A stretch of DNA of 64,000 bases from Opitutaceae bacterium (GCA_016794625.1 JAEUGY010000112.1:62001-126000); one strand, 5' to 3'. Positions 52,051 through 61,473 are shown, numbered from the stretch's first letter. Translations and numbers: made by a program. Notes: generated by a model from the sequence alone, not told the origin.

Positions 52051-53415
52051 ATGAGTAACGGTCCCGGCCCCTCGGCCCCAACGCCAGCTTCCCCCGCCCC
52101 CTCGGCTTCCGCACCCGCCGCCACGGTGGCCACGATTAAGCCCACTGATTTGCGGGGGATCCTCAAGTATGTGCCACGGTTTCAGGGCCAGATCTTTGTC
52201 ATCGCGATGGACGGTTCGATCGTGGCGGACGACAACTTTGGCAACCTCTTGGTCGATATCGCGGTTCTCCGGTCTCTCGGAATCAAGGTGGTCCTGGTCC
52301 ATGGAATCGGCCAGCAACTCCTCGAATTGTCGGTCCTCCGTTCCATCCCGGTCACAAATTCCGACGGCACGGGGATAACGGATGCCGCCACGTTGGACCT
52401 GGCAATCCGGGCCTCCGCCCGAGTCTCTCACCTTCTTCTCGAGGGGTTGACGCAAAATTCCCTGAAGGCTGCGCTCACCAACGCGGTGCGTGCACTCCCG
52501 ATCGGGATCATCAAGGGCATCGACCAACAATTCACCGGGAAGGTGGAGCGGGTGGATCGGGACTTCATCACTCACATTCTTGATGAGGGCATCGTGCCCA
52601 TCATCCAGCCCATCGGTTTTGGACCCGACGGAAAATCCCTTCGTATCAATTCCGACTCTCTGGCCGCCGAACTGGCTGAGGCCCTGCAAGCAACCAAGAT
52701 CATCTATCTGACTCCGGCGGCGGGGTTGGAGATCGACTCGGAGGTGCGAAGGGAAATTTCAATTGAGGCCCTGCGGGAAATCCTCCGCACCCGGCCGGAA
52801 CGTATTGCTGAGTCCATGCGCAGCAAAGCGGCGCATGCGGTCAAGGCCATCGAAACGGGAACCCCACGGGTCCATCTGGTCGACGGTCGATTGTTTGACA
52901 GCCTCTTGAACGAAATCTTCTCCAGCGAAGGGGTCGGATCGTTGGTTTACGGCAATGACTACCAGCAAATCCGGAGGGCGACGCGGCGCGACGTCAGGGC
53001 GCTCTACTCGCTGATTCGTGGAGGCGTGAAGCGCGAGGAACTTCTCCACCGGTCCCAACAGGCGATCGAAAAGAACATCGATCAATTTTTCGTCTTCGAG
53101 ATCGACGAAAACCTCATCGCCTGCGTCACGCTCTACTTTTTCCCCAGCCATCCGCACATGGCGGAAGTGGGTTCGCTCTACGTTCTCCCTTTCTACCACA
53201 ATCGCGGGATCGGGAAGAAAATGGTGGAGTACGCCTGCATGCGGGCCAAGGAAAAGGGAGCCACGACCTTGGTTGCGCTTTCCACCCAGAGCTACGGATT
53301 TTTTACCAGCGTGGTGGGCTTCGACGAAACCGACAAATCCATCCTGCCCGAGTCGCGCCTCAAGCTCTACGAAGAGAGCGGGCGCAATCCTCGAGTTCTG
53401 GTCAAGACACTCTAA
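52051..53415 (+). CDS. argA: Amino-acid N-acetyltransferase (N-acetylglutamate synthase)
   Basis: This 454-residue enzyme makes N-acetylglutamate, the first step of arginine synthesis. An amino-acid kinase-like domain (about 30-300; IFVIAMDGSIVADDNFGNLL, VVLVHGIGQQLLE, SDGTGITDAATL, IPIIQPIGF-type ILDEGIVPIIQPIG) is followed by a GNAT acetyltransferase domain (about 305-450; LYVLPFYHNRGIGKKMVEYA). The kinase-like part is probably a regulatory arginine-binding domain. The first 27 residues are a Pro/Ala/Ser-rich extension. Confidence 0.9.
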   Translation: MSNGPGPSAPTPASPAPSASAPAATVATIKPTDLRGILKYVPRFQGQIFVIAMDGSIVADDNFGNLLVDIAVLRSLGIKVVLVHGIGQQLLELSVLRSIPVTNSDGTGITDAATLDLAIRASARVSHLLLEGLTQNSLKAALTNAVRALPIGIIKGIDQQFTGKVERVDRDFITHILDEGIVPIIQPIGFGPDGKSLRINSDSLAAELAEALQATKIIYLTPAAGLEIDSEVRREISIEALREILRTRPERIAESMRSKAAHAVKAIETGTPRVHLVDGRLFDSLLNEIFSSEGVGSLVYGNDYQQIRRATRRDVRALYSLIRGGVKREELLHRSQQAIEKNIDQFFVFEIDENLIACVTLYFFPSHPHMAEVGSLYVLPFYHNRGIGKKMVEYACMRAKEKGATTLVALSTQSYGFFTSVVGFDETDKSILPESRLKLYEESGRNPRVLVKTL

Positions 53416-53423
53416 CGGAGCCC

Positions 53424-54398
53424 TCAGGCGAAGCGTCCCCGCCTGAACTGGTCGAGCGTCACAGCGGCAACAATGATGCCGCCGGTGACAATCTCCTGAA
53501 CCCAGTTCGCCATTTCGAGCTTGGTGCAGCCGTTGTTGACCACGGTCATGATGAGGGCGCCGACGAGGGTGCCGACAATGGTTCCCCGTCCACCGGCAAG
53601 ACTGGCGCCCCCAATCACCACGGACGCGATGATGTTCAACTCCAACCCCACCGCCGTCGTGGGGTCTCCCCCGGTCAAATAGGAGAACTGCAACACGCCC
53701 GCCAGTCCGGCAAACGCGGCGCCCACGGCGTAGATGAGGGTCTTGGTCCTCTCGACGCGAATGCCGCACAGTCGCGCGGTCGCCTCGCTTGATCCAATGG
53801 CAAAACAATGACGGCCAAAACGCGTGTACCGCAGGATGGCACCCACCACCACGGCCATGACCAACATGACCCAAACTCCACCGGGCAGCGAGTGATTCCC
53901 CAGCTGCATGAGGTCGTTCAACCACGTGGCCTCGGGATAGATGGGCTGTTCATCCGCAAGCCCCTTGGCCGCTCCGCGCAGGACTCCCATCATGCCGAGG
54001 GTGACAATGAAAGGCATGAGCCGGAGCCGGGTGACAAGCGCGCCTGAAACAAATCCGGCCCCGGCTCCCGCGCCCACCGCCGCCAGCGCGGCCAACGCGG
54101 GATCAAAGCCCGCCTGTAACAACAAGGCCACGACGATTGCGCTGAACGCGATGATCGATCCGAACGAGAGATCCACCCCACCGGAAATGACGATCAGGGT
54201 CATTCCAATCGCGCCGGTCCCAATGACCGCCGTCTGCTGGAGCATGATCGATGAGTTGCTCCACGTGACAAACCGGTCAAATCGCAACGCGGCGAAAAGA
54301 GCATAGACCGCCAGCAGGCCCACCAGCGGACCGAGGTTTACCAGCAGTCGGCGCAGGTCCAAACCGCGCCCCGAGGATTCAGCGGGGGTGTCACTCAT
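53424..54398 (-). CDS. Sugar ABC transporter permease (RbsC type)
   Basis: This 324-residue inner-membrane protein has eight or more hydrophobic segments and the RbsC/XylH family pattern: MTLIVISGGVDLSFGSIIAF, MPFIVTLGMMGVLRGAA, IGSSEATARLCGIRVERTK and IIASVVIGGASLAGGRGTI. It belongs with the periplasmic binding protein encoded 96 bases upstream. No ATP-binding subunit is found beside either gene, so the ATPase must come from elsewhere. ATG 54398 is preferred over an in-frame start at 54425. Confidence 0.9.
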   Translation of the reverse strand: MSDTPAESSGRGLDLRRLLVNLGPLVGLLAVYALFAALRFDRFVTWSNSSIMLQQTAVIGTGAIGMTLIVISGGVDLSFGSIIAFSAIVVALLLQAGFDPALAALAAVGAGAGAGFVSGALVTRLRLMPFIVTLGMMGVLRGAAKGLADEQPIYPEATWLNDLMQLGNHSLPGGVWVMLVMAVVVGAILRYTRFGRHCFAIGSSEATARLCGIRVERTKTLIYAVGAAFAGLAGVLQFSYLTGGDPTTAVGLELNIIASVVIGGASLAGGRGTIVGTLVGALIMTVVNNGCTKLEMANWVQEIVTGGIIVAAVTLDQFRRGRFA

Positions 54399-54494
54399 CG
54401 TCGCAGAGGAGGAAGACGACGGCACCGTGAGGCAAGGCTTCCCTCCCTCCCGCCGGACCGCCCGAAGAAACGGCTCCCCATGGCGAGGCGGAGG

Positions 54495-55439
54495 TCACTT
54501 TCCTCCGAGCATGGACTCCACTTCCGGCCGTCCGATCGACTCGAGGGTGACCAGCGCACAACCGGTATCTCTCCGCGGCTCGACTGATTCCCCCCGGAGC
54601 TTCGCCACCACCGTCTTGACTCCCCAGTAACCCATCTGGAACGGATTCTGCGCCACCAGTCCTTGGATTTCACCTTTGCGCAACGCCTGGATGAGAGACG
54701 TGGAGGTGTCGAAACCGACAAATACCTTTTTGCCCGCCAGCCCCGTCTGCCGCAGGGCGAGGAGCATGCCCTGCGTGGTCGACTCGTTCGGACAGAAGAC
54801 GGCATCGGCTTCCCGGATACGATCAATCAGGTTCATGGCGGCATCCTGTGCCAGGCTCACGGTCGCGCCTCCATAACGGTTGCTGACGGTGACCACAATC
54901 TGCGGAAAGCGGCCAATCGCGGCCAGAAAGCCCTCTTCACGCTCCTGCGTGCTCGCCGAGCCCTCGGCGTACCGCAAGAGCACCACCTTGCCCTTGCCTC
55001 CGAGGCGCCGCGCCAATTCCTCGCCTCCCATCTCCCCTCCGCGTCGATTGTCCGTGGCGACCAGGCTGACATAGTCTTTGCCGGGCTCACCCTTGAGCGC
55101 CGAATCAATCACCACGACAGGAATGCCCGCGCGTTGCGCACTCTTCACCGGACCGACCAGGGCCGACGCGTCCAAGGGAGCAAGCACGATACCAGAGACT
55201 TTCGAGGACACGAACTGCTGCACGAGGCCGATTTGTTGTGCGCGGTCATCCTCCTTCAGCGGTCCTTTCCAGCTCACGGTCACACCCAACTCGGCGCCGG
55301 CCTTGCGCGCGCCCGCCTCCACACTTTTCCAAAAGACATGCGTCGTTCCTTTGGGAATAACGGCAATCTCGAGTGCCTCAGCACCTTGGGCAACCCAGGC
55401 GCATGCGAGGAATAACAGGGTCGAAGTCGTTCGAATCAT
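54495..55439 (-). CDS. Sugar ABC transporter periplasmic binding protein (RbsB type)
   Basis: This 314-residue protein has a signal peptide (MIRTTSTLLFLACAWVAQGA) and a two-lobed ribose-binding fold: IAVIPKGTTHVFWKSVEAGA, VSSKVSGIVLAPLDASALV, GIPVVVIDSALKGEPG, ATDNRRGGEMGGEELARRL, CPNESTTQGMLLALRQTG and VFVGFDTSTSLIQALRKGE. Likely ligand is a pentose, hexose or polyol. It is the first of two transport genes, upstream of the permease and after the RidA gene. Confidence 0.9.
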   Translation of the reverse strand: MIRTTSTLLFLACAWVAQGAEALEIAVIPKGTTHVFWKSVEAGARKAGAELGVTVSWKGPLKEDDRAQQIGLVQQFVSSKVSGIVLAPLDASALVGPVKSAQRAGIPVVVIDSALKGEPGKDYVSLVATDNRRGGEMGGEELARRLGGKGKVVLLRYAEGSASTQEREEGFLAAIGRFPQIVVTVSNRYGGATVSLAQDAAMNLIDRIREADAVFCPNESTTQGMLLALRQTGLAGKKVFVGFDTSTSLIQALRKGEIQGLVAQNPFQMGYWGVKTVVAKLRGESVEPRRDTGCALVTLESIGRPEVESMLGGK

Positions 55440-55468
55440 AGGGGGTTTGGGGCAAAACGTTGGTTGAG

Positions 55469-55930
55469 TCAGGGAATCACTTCCATCACCACCTGAATCT
55501 CGGTCGTGGAGTTCTTGGGCAATCCTGCCACGGCCACGGCCGCGCGCGCGTGCCGGCCGGCGTCACCAAAGAGCGAAACAAAGAGGTCGCTCGCTCCGTT
55601 GATGACCGCGGGGCTGTCCGGAAATCCGCTGATCGCATTGACGTAGCCCGCCACATAAACCACGCGCGAAACCCGATCCAGGGACCCCAAAGCAGCCTTG
55701 ACGTTCGTCAAGGTGGCCAGTGCGCAAATCCGGGCGGACTCGTATCCTGTCTGGATGGTCTGCTCACGACCGACCTGGCCGGTATGCGTCATTTCGCCAT
55801 TAAAGGAAGAAATGGTGCCGGCGCAGTACAGGAGGTTGCCGGTGCGCACGGTGGGAACGTAATTGCCACCTGCAGTGGGAGGATTGGGGAGGATCAATCC
55901 AAGCTCCTTGAGTTTTTCGTCGATGGTCAT
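55469..55930 (-). CDS. RidA/YjgF-family protein
   Basis: This 153-residue protein belongs to the RidA/YjgF/UK114 family, which in RidA hydrolyses reactive enamine/imine intermediates. Landmarks are LLYCAGTISSFNGE, QVGREQTIQTGYESARICALATLTNVKAALGSLDRV, VVYVAGYVNA and the C-terminal HARAAVAVAGLPKNSTTEIQVVMEVI. The catalytic Arg of RidA corresponds to the HARAAVAV position; residues around it differ from E. coli RidA, fitting the longer subgroup. It lies 29 bases upstream of the sugar-binding protein gene and overlaps a false upstream extension of the divergent amidase. Confidence 0.87.
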   Translation of the reverse strand: MTIDEKLKELGLILPNPPTAGGNYVPTVRTGNLLYCAGTISSFNGEMTHTGQVGREQTIQTGYESARICALATLTNVKAALGSLDRVSRVVYVAGYVNAISGFPDSPAVINGASDLFVSLFGDAGRHARAAVAVAGLPKNSTTEIQVVMEVIP

Positions 55931-56027
55931 GCGGGCGAAGGCTCACCGAAATCAACCAGACAAGGCAAAGCGTTTCGCAAAGGAAGCCGATTGCGGACCC
56001 ACGGCACTTCTGCAACCAGTGGTTGCC

Positions 56028-57287
56028 ATGATGTTCGCGGACTGGACTGAACTCGCTCGTCAAGACCCGGGATTGGCTGCGCAGACACTATTGGATCGCA
56101 TCGCCGAGCTCGACCCGCAGCAGCGTCGGGCCGTGGTCGCCTGGCAGATGCCGCGGCCGGCCTTGGAGGCCACGTTTGCGCGACAAGCCGCCCGACGGGG
56201 TCCTTTGTCCGGGGTTCCTTTTCTGGCGAAGGACTTGTTTCCCGTGAGAGGCGTTCCGATGAACGCGGGCGGCCGTTTTCTGCCCCAGGTCAAGGCTCCC
56301 CCTCATCGCGACAGCGCGCTGATTGAAGCCCTCGACGAGGCCGGGGCGGTGCTTGCCGGCACGTCCCACCTCCATGAATTCGCCTACGGATTGACGGGGG
56401 AGAACCCACACTGGGGAGACGTCGAACATCCCAAAGCCCGTGGTCGCACCAGCGGGGGTTCCAGCAGTGGATCCGCCGCGGCGGTAGCGGCAGGCATTGT
56501 ACCGTTCGCTCTGGGGACCGATACGGGGGGCTCCATCCGCGTTCCCGCTGCGTTTTGTGGACTATACGGACTGCGGCTCACCCCGCATCACCCTTGGATC
56601 TCGGATGCGTTCGCCTTGGCACCGAGTTTCGACACCGCGGGTTGGTTCACACAGTCCGCATCCGACTTGAAGACCATGCTGTCCGCTCTGCTTGGAACGG
56701 GGTCCAGCGGGCGCAAGCTGAACGGCATTTATCTTGGACTCGCGGGTTGGCAGGAAGCTGAAACGGAGGTCACGTCGGTGCTTGCGGCCGCCGCGGAGAA
56801 GGTGGCTCCGCCTGCTGACCGGCTCGCTGCCTCCGAGCTGATCCATGCCTTCGCGGGCACAACCCAGGCGTACGCGGTCCTGCAAAGCCTGGAAGCCTGG
56901 AAGCAACATGCACCCTGGCTCGATACCCAGCGGGACCACTACTCCCCGGAAGTGTGGCAACGTATCGATCGGGGGCGGAAGTGGAGCAGCGAAGACGTGG
57001 AACAGGCCCGGACCAAACTTGCCGCGATCCATCTTCTGTGGACGAAGTTTTTCCTTACGTACGACTTTCTCGTTCTGCCGAGCACTCCCTTCGGAGCATT
57101 GACCAAGTCAGAGTGCACTCTGGAGTATCGCAACCGCCTGCTGGCACTCACGACCCCGGCCAGTTTGGGTGGACTGCCCGTCCTTTCGATCCCCGTCGCC
57201 CTGCCCTCGGGCCTTACCTCCGGCCTGCAGATTGTCGTCAATAGCTCGGTGAGCCCGGTTCTGCCCTGGGCGCTTGATCAATTCTAA
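56028..57287 (+). CDS. Amidase-signature family hydrolase
   Basis: This 419-residue protein has the Ser-cisSer-Lys catalytic triad of the amidase signature family: Lys in VPFLAKDLF (about residue 66), the glycine-serine loop TSGGSSSGSAAAVAAG and TDTGGSIRVPAAFCGLYGLR with the nucleophile Ser. These hydrolyse amides or act as GatA-like amidotransferases; no gatB or gatC is near, so a free amide hydrolase such as allophanate, indoleacetamide or a scavenging amidase is likely. ATG 56028 and 56031 are both possible. It is divergent from RidA and precedes the NCS2 operon. Confidence 0.87.
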   Translation: MMFADWTELARQDPGLAAQTLLDRIAELDPQQRRAVVAWQMPRPALEATFARQAARRGPLSGVPFLAKDLFPVRGVPMNAGGRFLPQVKAPPHRDSALIEALDEAGAVLAGTSHLHEFAYGLTGENPHWGDVEHPKARGRTSGGSSSGSAAAVAAGIVPFALGTDTGGSIRVPAAFCGLYGLRLTPHHPWISDAFALAPSFDTAGWFTQSASDLKTMLSALLGTGSSGRKLNGIYLGLAGWQEAETEVTSVLAAAAEKVAPPADRLAASELIHAFAGTTQAYAVLQSLEAWKQHAPWLDTQRDHYSPEVWQRIDRGRKWSSEDVEQARTKLAAIHLLWTKFFLTYDFLVLPSTPFGALTKSECTLEYRNRLLALTTPASLGGLPVLSIPVALPSGLTSGLQIVVNSSVSPVLPWALDQF

Positions 57288-57405
57288 CCTCCACCGGCGG
57301 GCAGGCGCCGCCCTTCCGCTTTCGTCCCCGTTCCTTTACTGCGGGGGTGCGGTACGCTAATCCCAAATCTCGCCAAACTTGGCACCAGCAGTGCTTTTCG
57401 AAGGT

Positions 57406-58743
57406 ATGCTCAACCGATTTTTTAAACTGGATGCGAACGGGACGACCATTTCCCGGGAGCTTCAGGCCGGGCTCACGACCTTTGCCGCCATGGCCTATAT
57501 TCTGGCGGTCAATCCGGCGATCCTCGCGGACGCGGGGATGGACCGCGGTGCGCTGGTGACCGTCACCGCTCTGACCGCCGCGGTCAGTACCGTGTTGATG
57601 GCGCTCCTGACCAACTACCCCATCGCGCTCGCCCCCGGCATGGGAATCAACGCCTTCTTCGCCTACACCATCTGCCTGGGCGCCGGGGTGCCCTGGCAGC
57701 AGGCGCTCGGCATGGTGTTCATCAATGGCATCGTTTTCTTGGCGCTCTCCTTGACCGGGATCCGCCAACGTATCGTCGCCGCGATTCCCTACCCGATGAA
57801 ATTAGCCATCACCTGCGGAATCGGGCTTTTTATCGCCTTTATCGGGCTCAAGAACGGTGGAGTGGTGGTTGCCAGTCCGGCCACTCTGGTGACTCACGGA
57901 AACTTCACCTCGGGGAGCGCCGCTCTTTGCCTGGCCGGAATCGCGTTGACGGCAATCCTGGTGGCGCGACGGGTCCCGGGCGCCATTGTCATCGGAATCG
58001 CCGCCATCACCGTGGCCGGGCTTTTCGTTTCGAACGGAAAAGGGGGCTTCATCACGGAGCTGCCGGATCGTTTCTTCTCGGTTCCTGTTTCTCCGGAACC
58101 GGTGTTTCTCAAGCTTGAGTTCACCTTTCTCTCAAGTCTGCCGGCCTTTATGAAGGCGTTGCCTTTGATCCTGACCCTCCTGTTGGTGGATATGTTCGAC
58201 AACATCGGTACCCTGATCGGCGTCTGCAAACGCGCCGGATTCCTCGATCGCAACGGCAATCTTCCCAACGCGGGCCGCGCTCTCGTTGCCGACTCGACCG
58301 CGGCCATCCTGAGTTCCCTCTTCGGCACGTCGACCGTCGTCAGCTACATCGAGAGCGCATCCGGGGTTGAAGCCGGCGGACGTACGGGTCTCACGACCCT
58401 CACCACGGCTGCTCTCATGCTGGCAGCCCTGTGCTTTACCCCTCTGATCCTCGCCGTCCCGGCCGCGGCCACTGCGCCCGCCCTGGTGATCGTCGGCATC
58501 TTTATGTTGCAGTCCATCACGGAGATAAAGATGGACGACTTTGCGACCGCCGCTCCGGTGGCTCTGACGGTGCTCGCCATCCCCCTCACCTTCAGCATTG
58601 CTGAAGGCATCGGCTTGGGACTTATTGCCACGGCCATTCTTGCTTTGGCGACGGGACGCGGCCGCAGTCTGACCGCACTTGGCTACGGTATCGCGGCGGT
58701 TTTCTTCCTCGAGTTTTTCCACATTTTTCCGTTCAGCGGTTGA
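57406..58743 (+). CDS. NCS2-family nucleobase permease (AzgA-like)
   Basis: This 445-residue membrane protein has 12 or more hydrophobic segments and the AzgA pattern: RELQAGLTTFAAMAYILAVNP, ALAPGMGINAFFAYTIC, PMKLAITCGIGLFIAFIGL and LLVDMFDNIGTLIGVC, plus ESASGVEAGGRTGL. These proteins import adenine, guanine or hypoxanthine with protons. ATG 57406 is preferred over an in-frame start at 57379. It is followed 13 bases later by the duplicated GTP-cyclohydrolase-like gene, so the imported base may feed that pathway. Confidence 0.9.
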   Translation: MLNRFFKLDANGTTISRELQAGLTTFAAMAYILAVNPAILADAGMDRGALVTVTALTAAVSTVLMALLTNYPIALAPGMGINAFFAYTICLGAGVPWQQALGMVFINGIVFLALSLTGIRQRIVAAIPYPMKLAITCGIGLFIAFIGLKNGGVVVASPATLVTHGNFTSGSAALCLAGIALTAILVARRVPGAIVIGIAAITVAGLFVSNGKGGFITELPDRFFSVPVSPEPVFLKLEFTFLSSLPAFMKALPLILTLLLVDMFDNIGTLIGVCKRAGFLDRNGNLPNAGRALVADSTAAILSSLFGTSTVVSYIESASGVEAGGRTGLTTLTTAALMLAALCFTPLILAVPAAATAPALVIVGIFMLQSITEIKMDDFATAAPVALTVLAIPLTFSIAEGIGLGLIATAILALATGRGRSLTALGYGIAAVFFLEFFHIFPFSG

Positions 58744-58756
58744 TCGTCAGGCCATC

Positions 58757-60346
58757 ATGTCCATCAGCTCTCCTCTCCCGCCTCAGCCGCCTGAGGTTCC
58801 CGATCCCAACTTCGGTCCGAGATTCGACACGTTGGTCGAACAGATCCAGGACGCATCCGGCGCGGTATTCCGACCGACGGCGCTCGAGAACCGGCCTCTG
58901 TATGGTCAAACGCTCTTTATTGCCAGCTGCGCGCTCGATACGAGATTTGGCAGCTTCCGGGCGTATGTTTTTCAGGACATCATCGACAAGCACTATATCA
59001 TCGCCTTAGCCCACGGCGATGTGGTGGGGGCGAAGACGCTCTATACGCGACTTCACTCGTCCTGCGTCACCAGTGAAACACTGCGCGGTTGCGACTGTGA
59101 TTGTGTCCAGCAGCTCGAAGGTGCATTCAAGGTGATCTCGGAAAAGGGGAATGGCATTCTCTTTTATCTGATGCAGGAAGGGCGAGGCGTGGGGTATGTC
59201 GGAAAGGCCCGGGATCGGATGCTCGTTCAGGCCTCCCTCGATCAAGTTTCCACGTTCGCGGCCTATACGGCGATGGGCCTGCAAAAGGACCATCGCAACT
59301 ATGACAATATCTCCCAGATCTGCTACCTCCTGGGCATCACCGCCTCTTGGATCGTTCTCACGAACAATCCCGACAAGGTGAACGCGCTCAAGTCCCAGGG
59401 ATTGGTGGTGGCAGGCACGGAGGCGCTCGAGTTCGAACCTTCGCCCTTCAATCTGGCCTACCTCACCTCCAAGGCAGCGGGTGGCCATATCCTCCGGCGA
59501 CCGGGAGAGACCACGGTCAAGCGCGCCCTCCCTCCGGAGCCCGTGATCCCGTTCAAGCCGCATGCCATCGCCAATGCGCGCCGGTTCATTTACTCCGCGA
59601 GCTACTTTCTGCCCATGAAGCCGGTGGACAGTGACATCCTGCTCACGGAAGCACAATTCAAGGACCTCTTCCGGAAGAAGGCCATCGATCGCTATATGTC
59701 GGGGTCTCGACCCCTCGTCCTCGGCTATCAACTGATCCGGGAGAACCGGTTTTTTGTCAAAATAGACGCGGAGAACCTGACCGCCTTTTGTCGCGAGTCA
59801 CCCAACGACCCCATCGTCGATCTGCTGACCACCCCCTACTGGTTTCGAGTCCATGTGTACTACGATATTGTGACCAGCCAGGAGTTTGTGGTGCTGACGC
59901 ACGGACAGGCGAAGATCTATGACATCCCGGTGGTAAGGCTGCATTCCGAATCGCTCTTCAACCGCTTTCCCCTGCGCGCGGTTGACAACCGGGACAAGTT
60001 CAAGGCTTCGGTCAAACACATCGTCACCTATGGGGTGGGAGCAATCCAGCTCATCTACAATGATGGACGGGGCGCGGGCTTTGGAGCGCACGCCACCGAC
60101 CTTATGCTCACAGAAACCAATCAGGCCTTCTCCAGTGACGAGGCCTATCGGAAACTGGGTGTGGGCTATGATAGCCGGGACTATGACGCAGCGCTTCGTC
60201 TGCTCCGCCACCATATTCCCAACGAGAAGATTCAGATGATCATGAACTCTCCGGCCAGTCTGGTCAAAAAGCCGGAGTACGCCGAGGCCCTCAACGCTCA
60301 CCGTATTGATGTCGAGAAGTGGATCTTCCTCGACGACCAATCCTAA
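58757..60346 (+). CDS. Duplicated GTP cyclohydrolase II-like protein, second copy degenerate
   Basis: This 529-residue protein has two GTP cyclohydrolase II-like domains. The first (about 50-265) is complete: zinc cysteines Cys103, Cys114 and Cys116 in SSCVTSETLRGCDCDC, catalytic region FYLMQEGRGVGYVGKARDRML, DHRNYDN and VLTNNPDKVNALK. The second (about 320-525) aligns over RLHSESLFNRF, YNDGRGAGFGAH and DSRDYDAALRLL but has lost all three cysteines. GCHII opens GTP for riboflavin; GCHII-like Urc1 acts in uracil catabolism. This protein is more likely a specialised version than the housekeeping RibA. Neighbours are the NCS2 permease (13 bases) and the SIS gene (11 bases). Confidence 0.85.
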   Translation: MSISSPLPPQPPEVPDPNFGPRFDTLVEQIQDASGAVFRPTALENRPLYGQTLFIASCALDTRFGSFRAYVFQDIIDKHYIIALAHGDVVGAKTLYTRLHSSCVTSETLRGCDCDCVQQLEGAFKVISEKGNGILFYLMQEGRGVGYVGKARDRMLVQASLDQVSTFAAYTAMGLQKDHRNYDNISQICYLLGITASWIVLTNNPDKVNALKSQGLVVAGTEALEFEPSPFNLAYLTSKAAGGHILRRPGETTVKRALPPEPVIPFKPHAIANARRFIYSASYFLPMKPVDSDILLTEAQFKDLFRKKAIDRYMSGSRPLVLGYQLIRENRFFVKIDAENLTAFCRESPNDPIVDLLTTPYWFRVHVYYDIVTSQEFVVLTHGQAKIYDIPVVRLHSESLFNRFPLRAVDNRDKFKASVKHIVTYGVGAIQLIYNDGRGAGFGAHATDLMLTETNQAFSSDEAYRKLGVGYDSRDYDAALRLLRHHIPNEKIQMIMNSPASLVKKPEYAEALNAHRIDVEKWIFLDDQS

Positions 60347-60357
60347 CCCTCGTCTCG

Positions 60358-61416
60358 ATGAGCGACCCTTTGGGACACGTCTTGCTGGCCGAACGACTCG
60401 AGAGAATTCCATCCATTCTGGTGGAAATGATTCGGCAGGCGCCTACAGCGCTGAAGGCGACGACCCGGAGCTCTCAGCGTTTTGTCGTAACCGGGACCGG
60501 CAGCTCCGAAGCACACGCCCGGTATCTGGCCATGCTGCTGAACCTCTACACGGAGCGATCTGCCGCTTACGTGCCCCTCTCCGGTTTCACCACGGCGACA
60601 CCCGAGGCATTTCAGGGCAAGACCTTGGTCGTCTTCTCTCAGGGAGTGTCACCCAACGCCCAAATCGCGATCCAACGACGCAGAGATTTCGCCCACACCC
60701 TACTGTTCACCGCCACCAACCCGCAGGCGGCGCGAGAGGCCGGAAAAGTCGATCGCGCCGTGCTGCTCGAGCGCATGCTCGACGAAGGTGGAGAACTCAT
60801 TGAATTCCCCCTCGCCGAAGAATACACCACCCTGATTCGTTTCGTCGGCCCGATGGCCGGTTACTTGGCGGCCCTGCAATTTGTCGCGCGGCTGGGAGAC
60901 TGCCGGTTCAGTCCTCCCTCGGAAGCATCGATTCTTCCGTTGCTCGCCGCAACCCCTCCAGAGGAGTTGCTTCACGATATGCTGCGATTGCCCAGCGCGT
61001 TTTCGCAGGGATTCAATCTGGTTTCCGCCGCGCCGATTTCGGACTTCGCCCAAAACCTGGCCTGTAAATTCATGGAAGGACTCTATTGGCCGTGTCCTCC
61101 GATCTCGGATTTTCTCCAGTTCGCGCACGGTCCTTTTCAGCAAATGAATGCCCACCCGAAGCCGGTGATTATCCTTCAAGGTGGCAATCCCATGGAGACC
61201 GAGATGGTCAATCGAAGCGTGCGCATGCTGCAAGAGGTCGGGCTGGGCGCATATGTCATCCGGATCGAAGGTCACCCACTCCTCTCCATCTTTGGCTTTG
61301 AAGCCGCTCTCAATCGCTTGGTCTTTCCGATGATGCTCCGACTCCGGATCAATCAGATCCAGTGGCCCGGAAAAGGTCGGGATGATTTGCTCTACGGATT
61401 CTGTCCCGACGTTTGA
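60358..61416 (+). CDS. Double-SIS-domain phosphosugar-binding protein
   Basis: This 352-residue protein has two SIS folds, the sugar-isomerase layout of GlmS and AgaS. The first (about 35-150) starts RFVVTGTGSSEAHARYLA and contains VVFSQGVSPNAQ. The second (about 190-345) contains GFNLVSAAPISDFAQNLACKFMEGLYWPCPPISDF and VIILQGGNPMETEM. It probably binds or isomerises a phosphosugar. The glutaminase half of GlmS is missing. It follows the GCHII-like gene by 11 bases, so the three form an operon whose pathway is unknown. Confidence 0.82.
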   Translation: MSDPLGHVLLAERLERIPSILVEMIRQAPTALKATTRSSQRFVVTGTGSSEAHARYLAMLLNLYTERSAAYVPLSGFTTATPEAFQGKTLVVFSQGVSPNAQIAIQRRRDFAHTLLFTATNPQAAREAGKVDRAVLLERMLDEGGELIEFPLAEEYTTLIRFVGPMAGYLAALQFVARLGDCRFSPPSEASILPLLAATPPEELLHDMLRLPSAFSQGFNLVSAAPISDFAQNLACKFMEGLYWPCPPISDFLQFAHGPFQQMNAHPKPVIILQGGNPMETEMVNRSVRMLQEVGLGAYVIRIEGHPLLSIFGFEAALNRLVFPMMLRLRINQIQWPGKGRDDLLYGFCPDV

Positions 61417-61473
61417 ACGTCCTTGCGCGCTCTCGGTCGCGCTCCGAAAACCCGACACGCCGATCCCTCAGGA

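Noticed and set aside
58757..60346. Ordinary riboflavin GTP cyclohydrolase II (RibA)
   Set aside because: The protein is more than twice the usual length, contains a second degenerate domain, and lacks riboflavin neighbours; the specific symbol was withheld.
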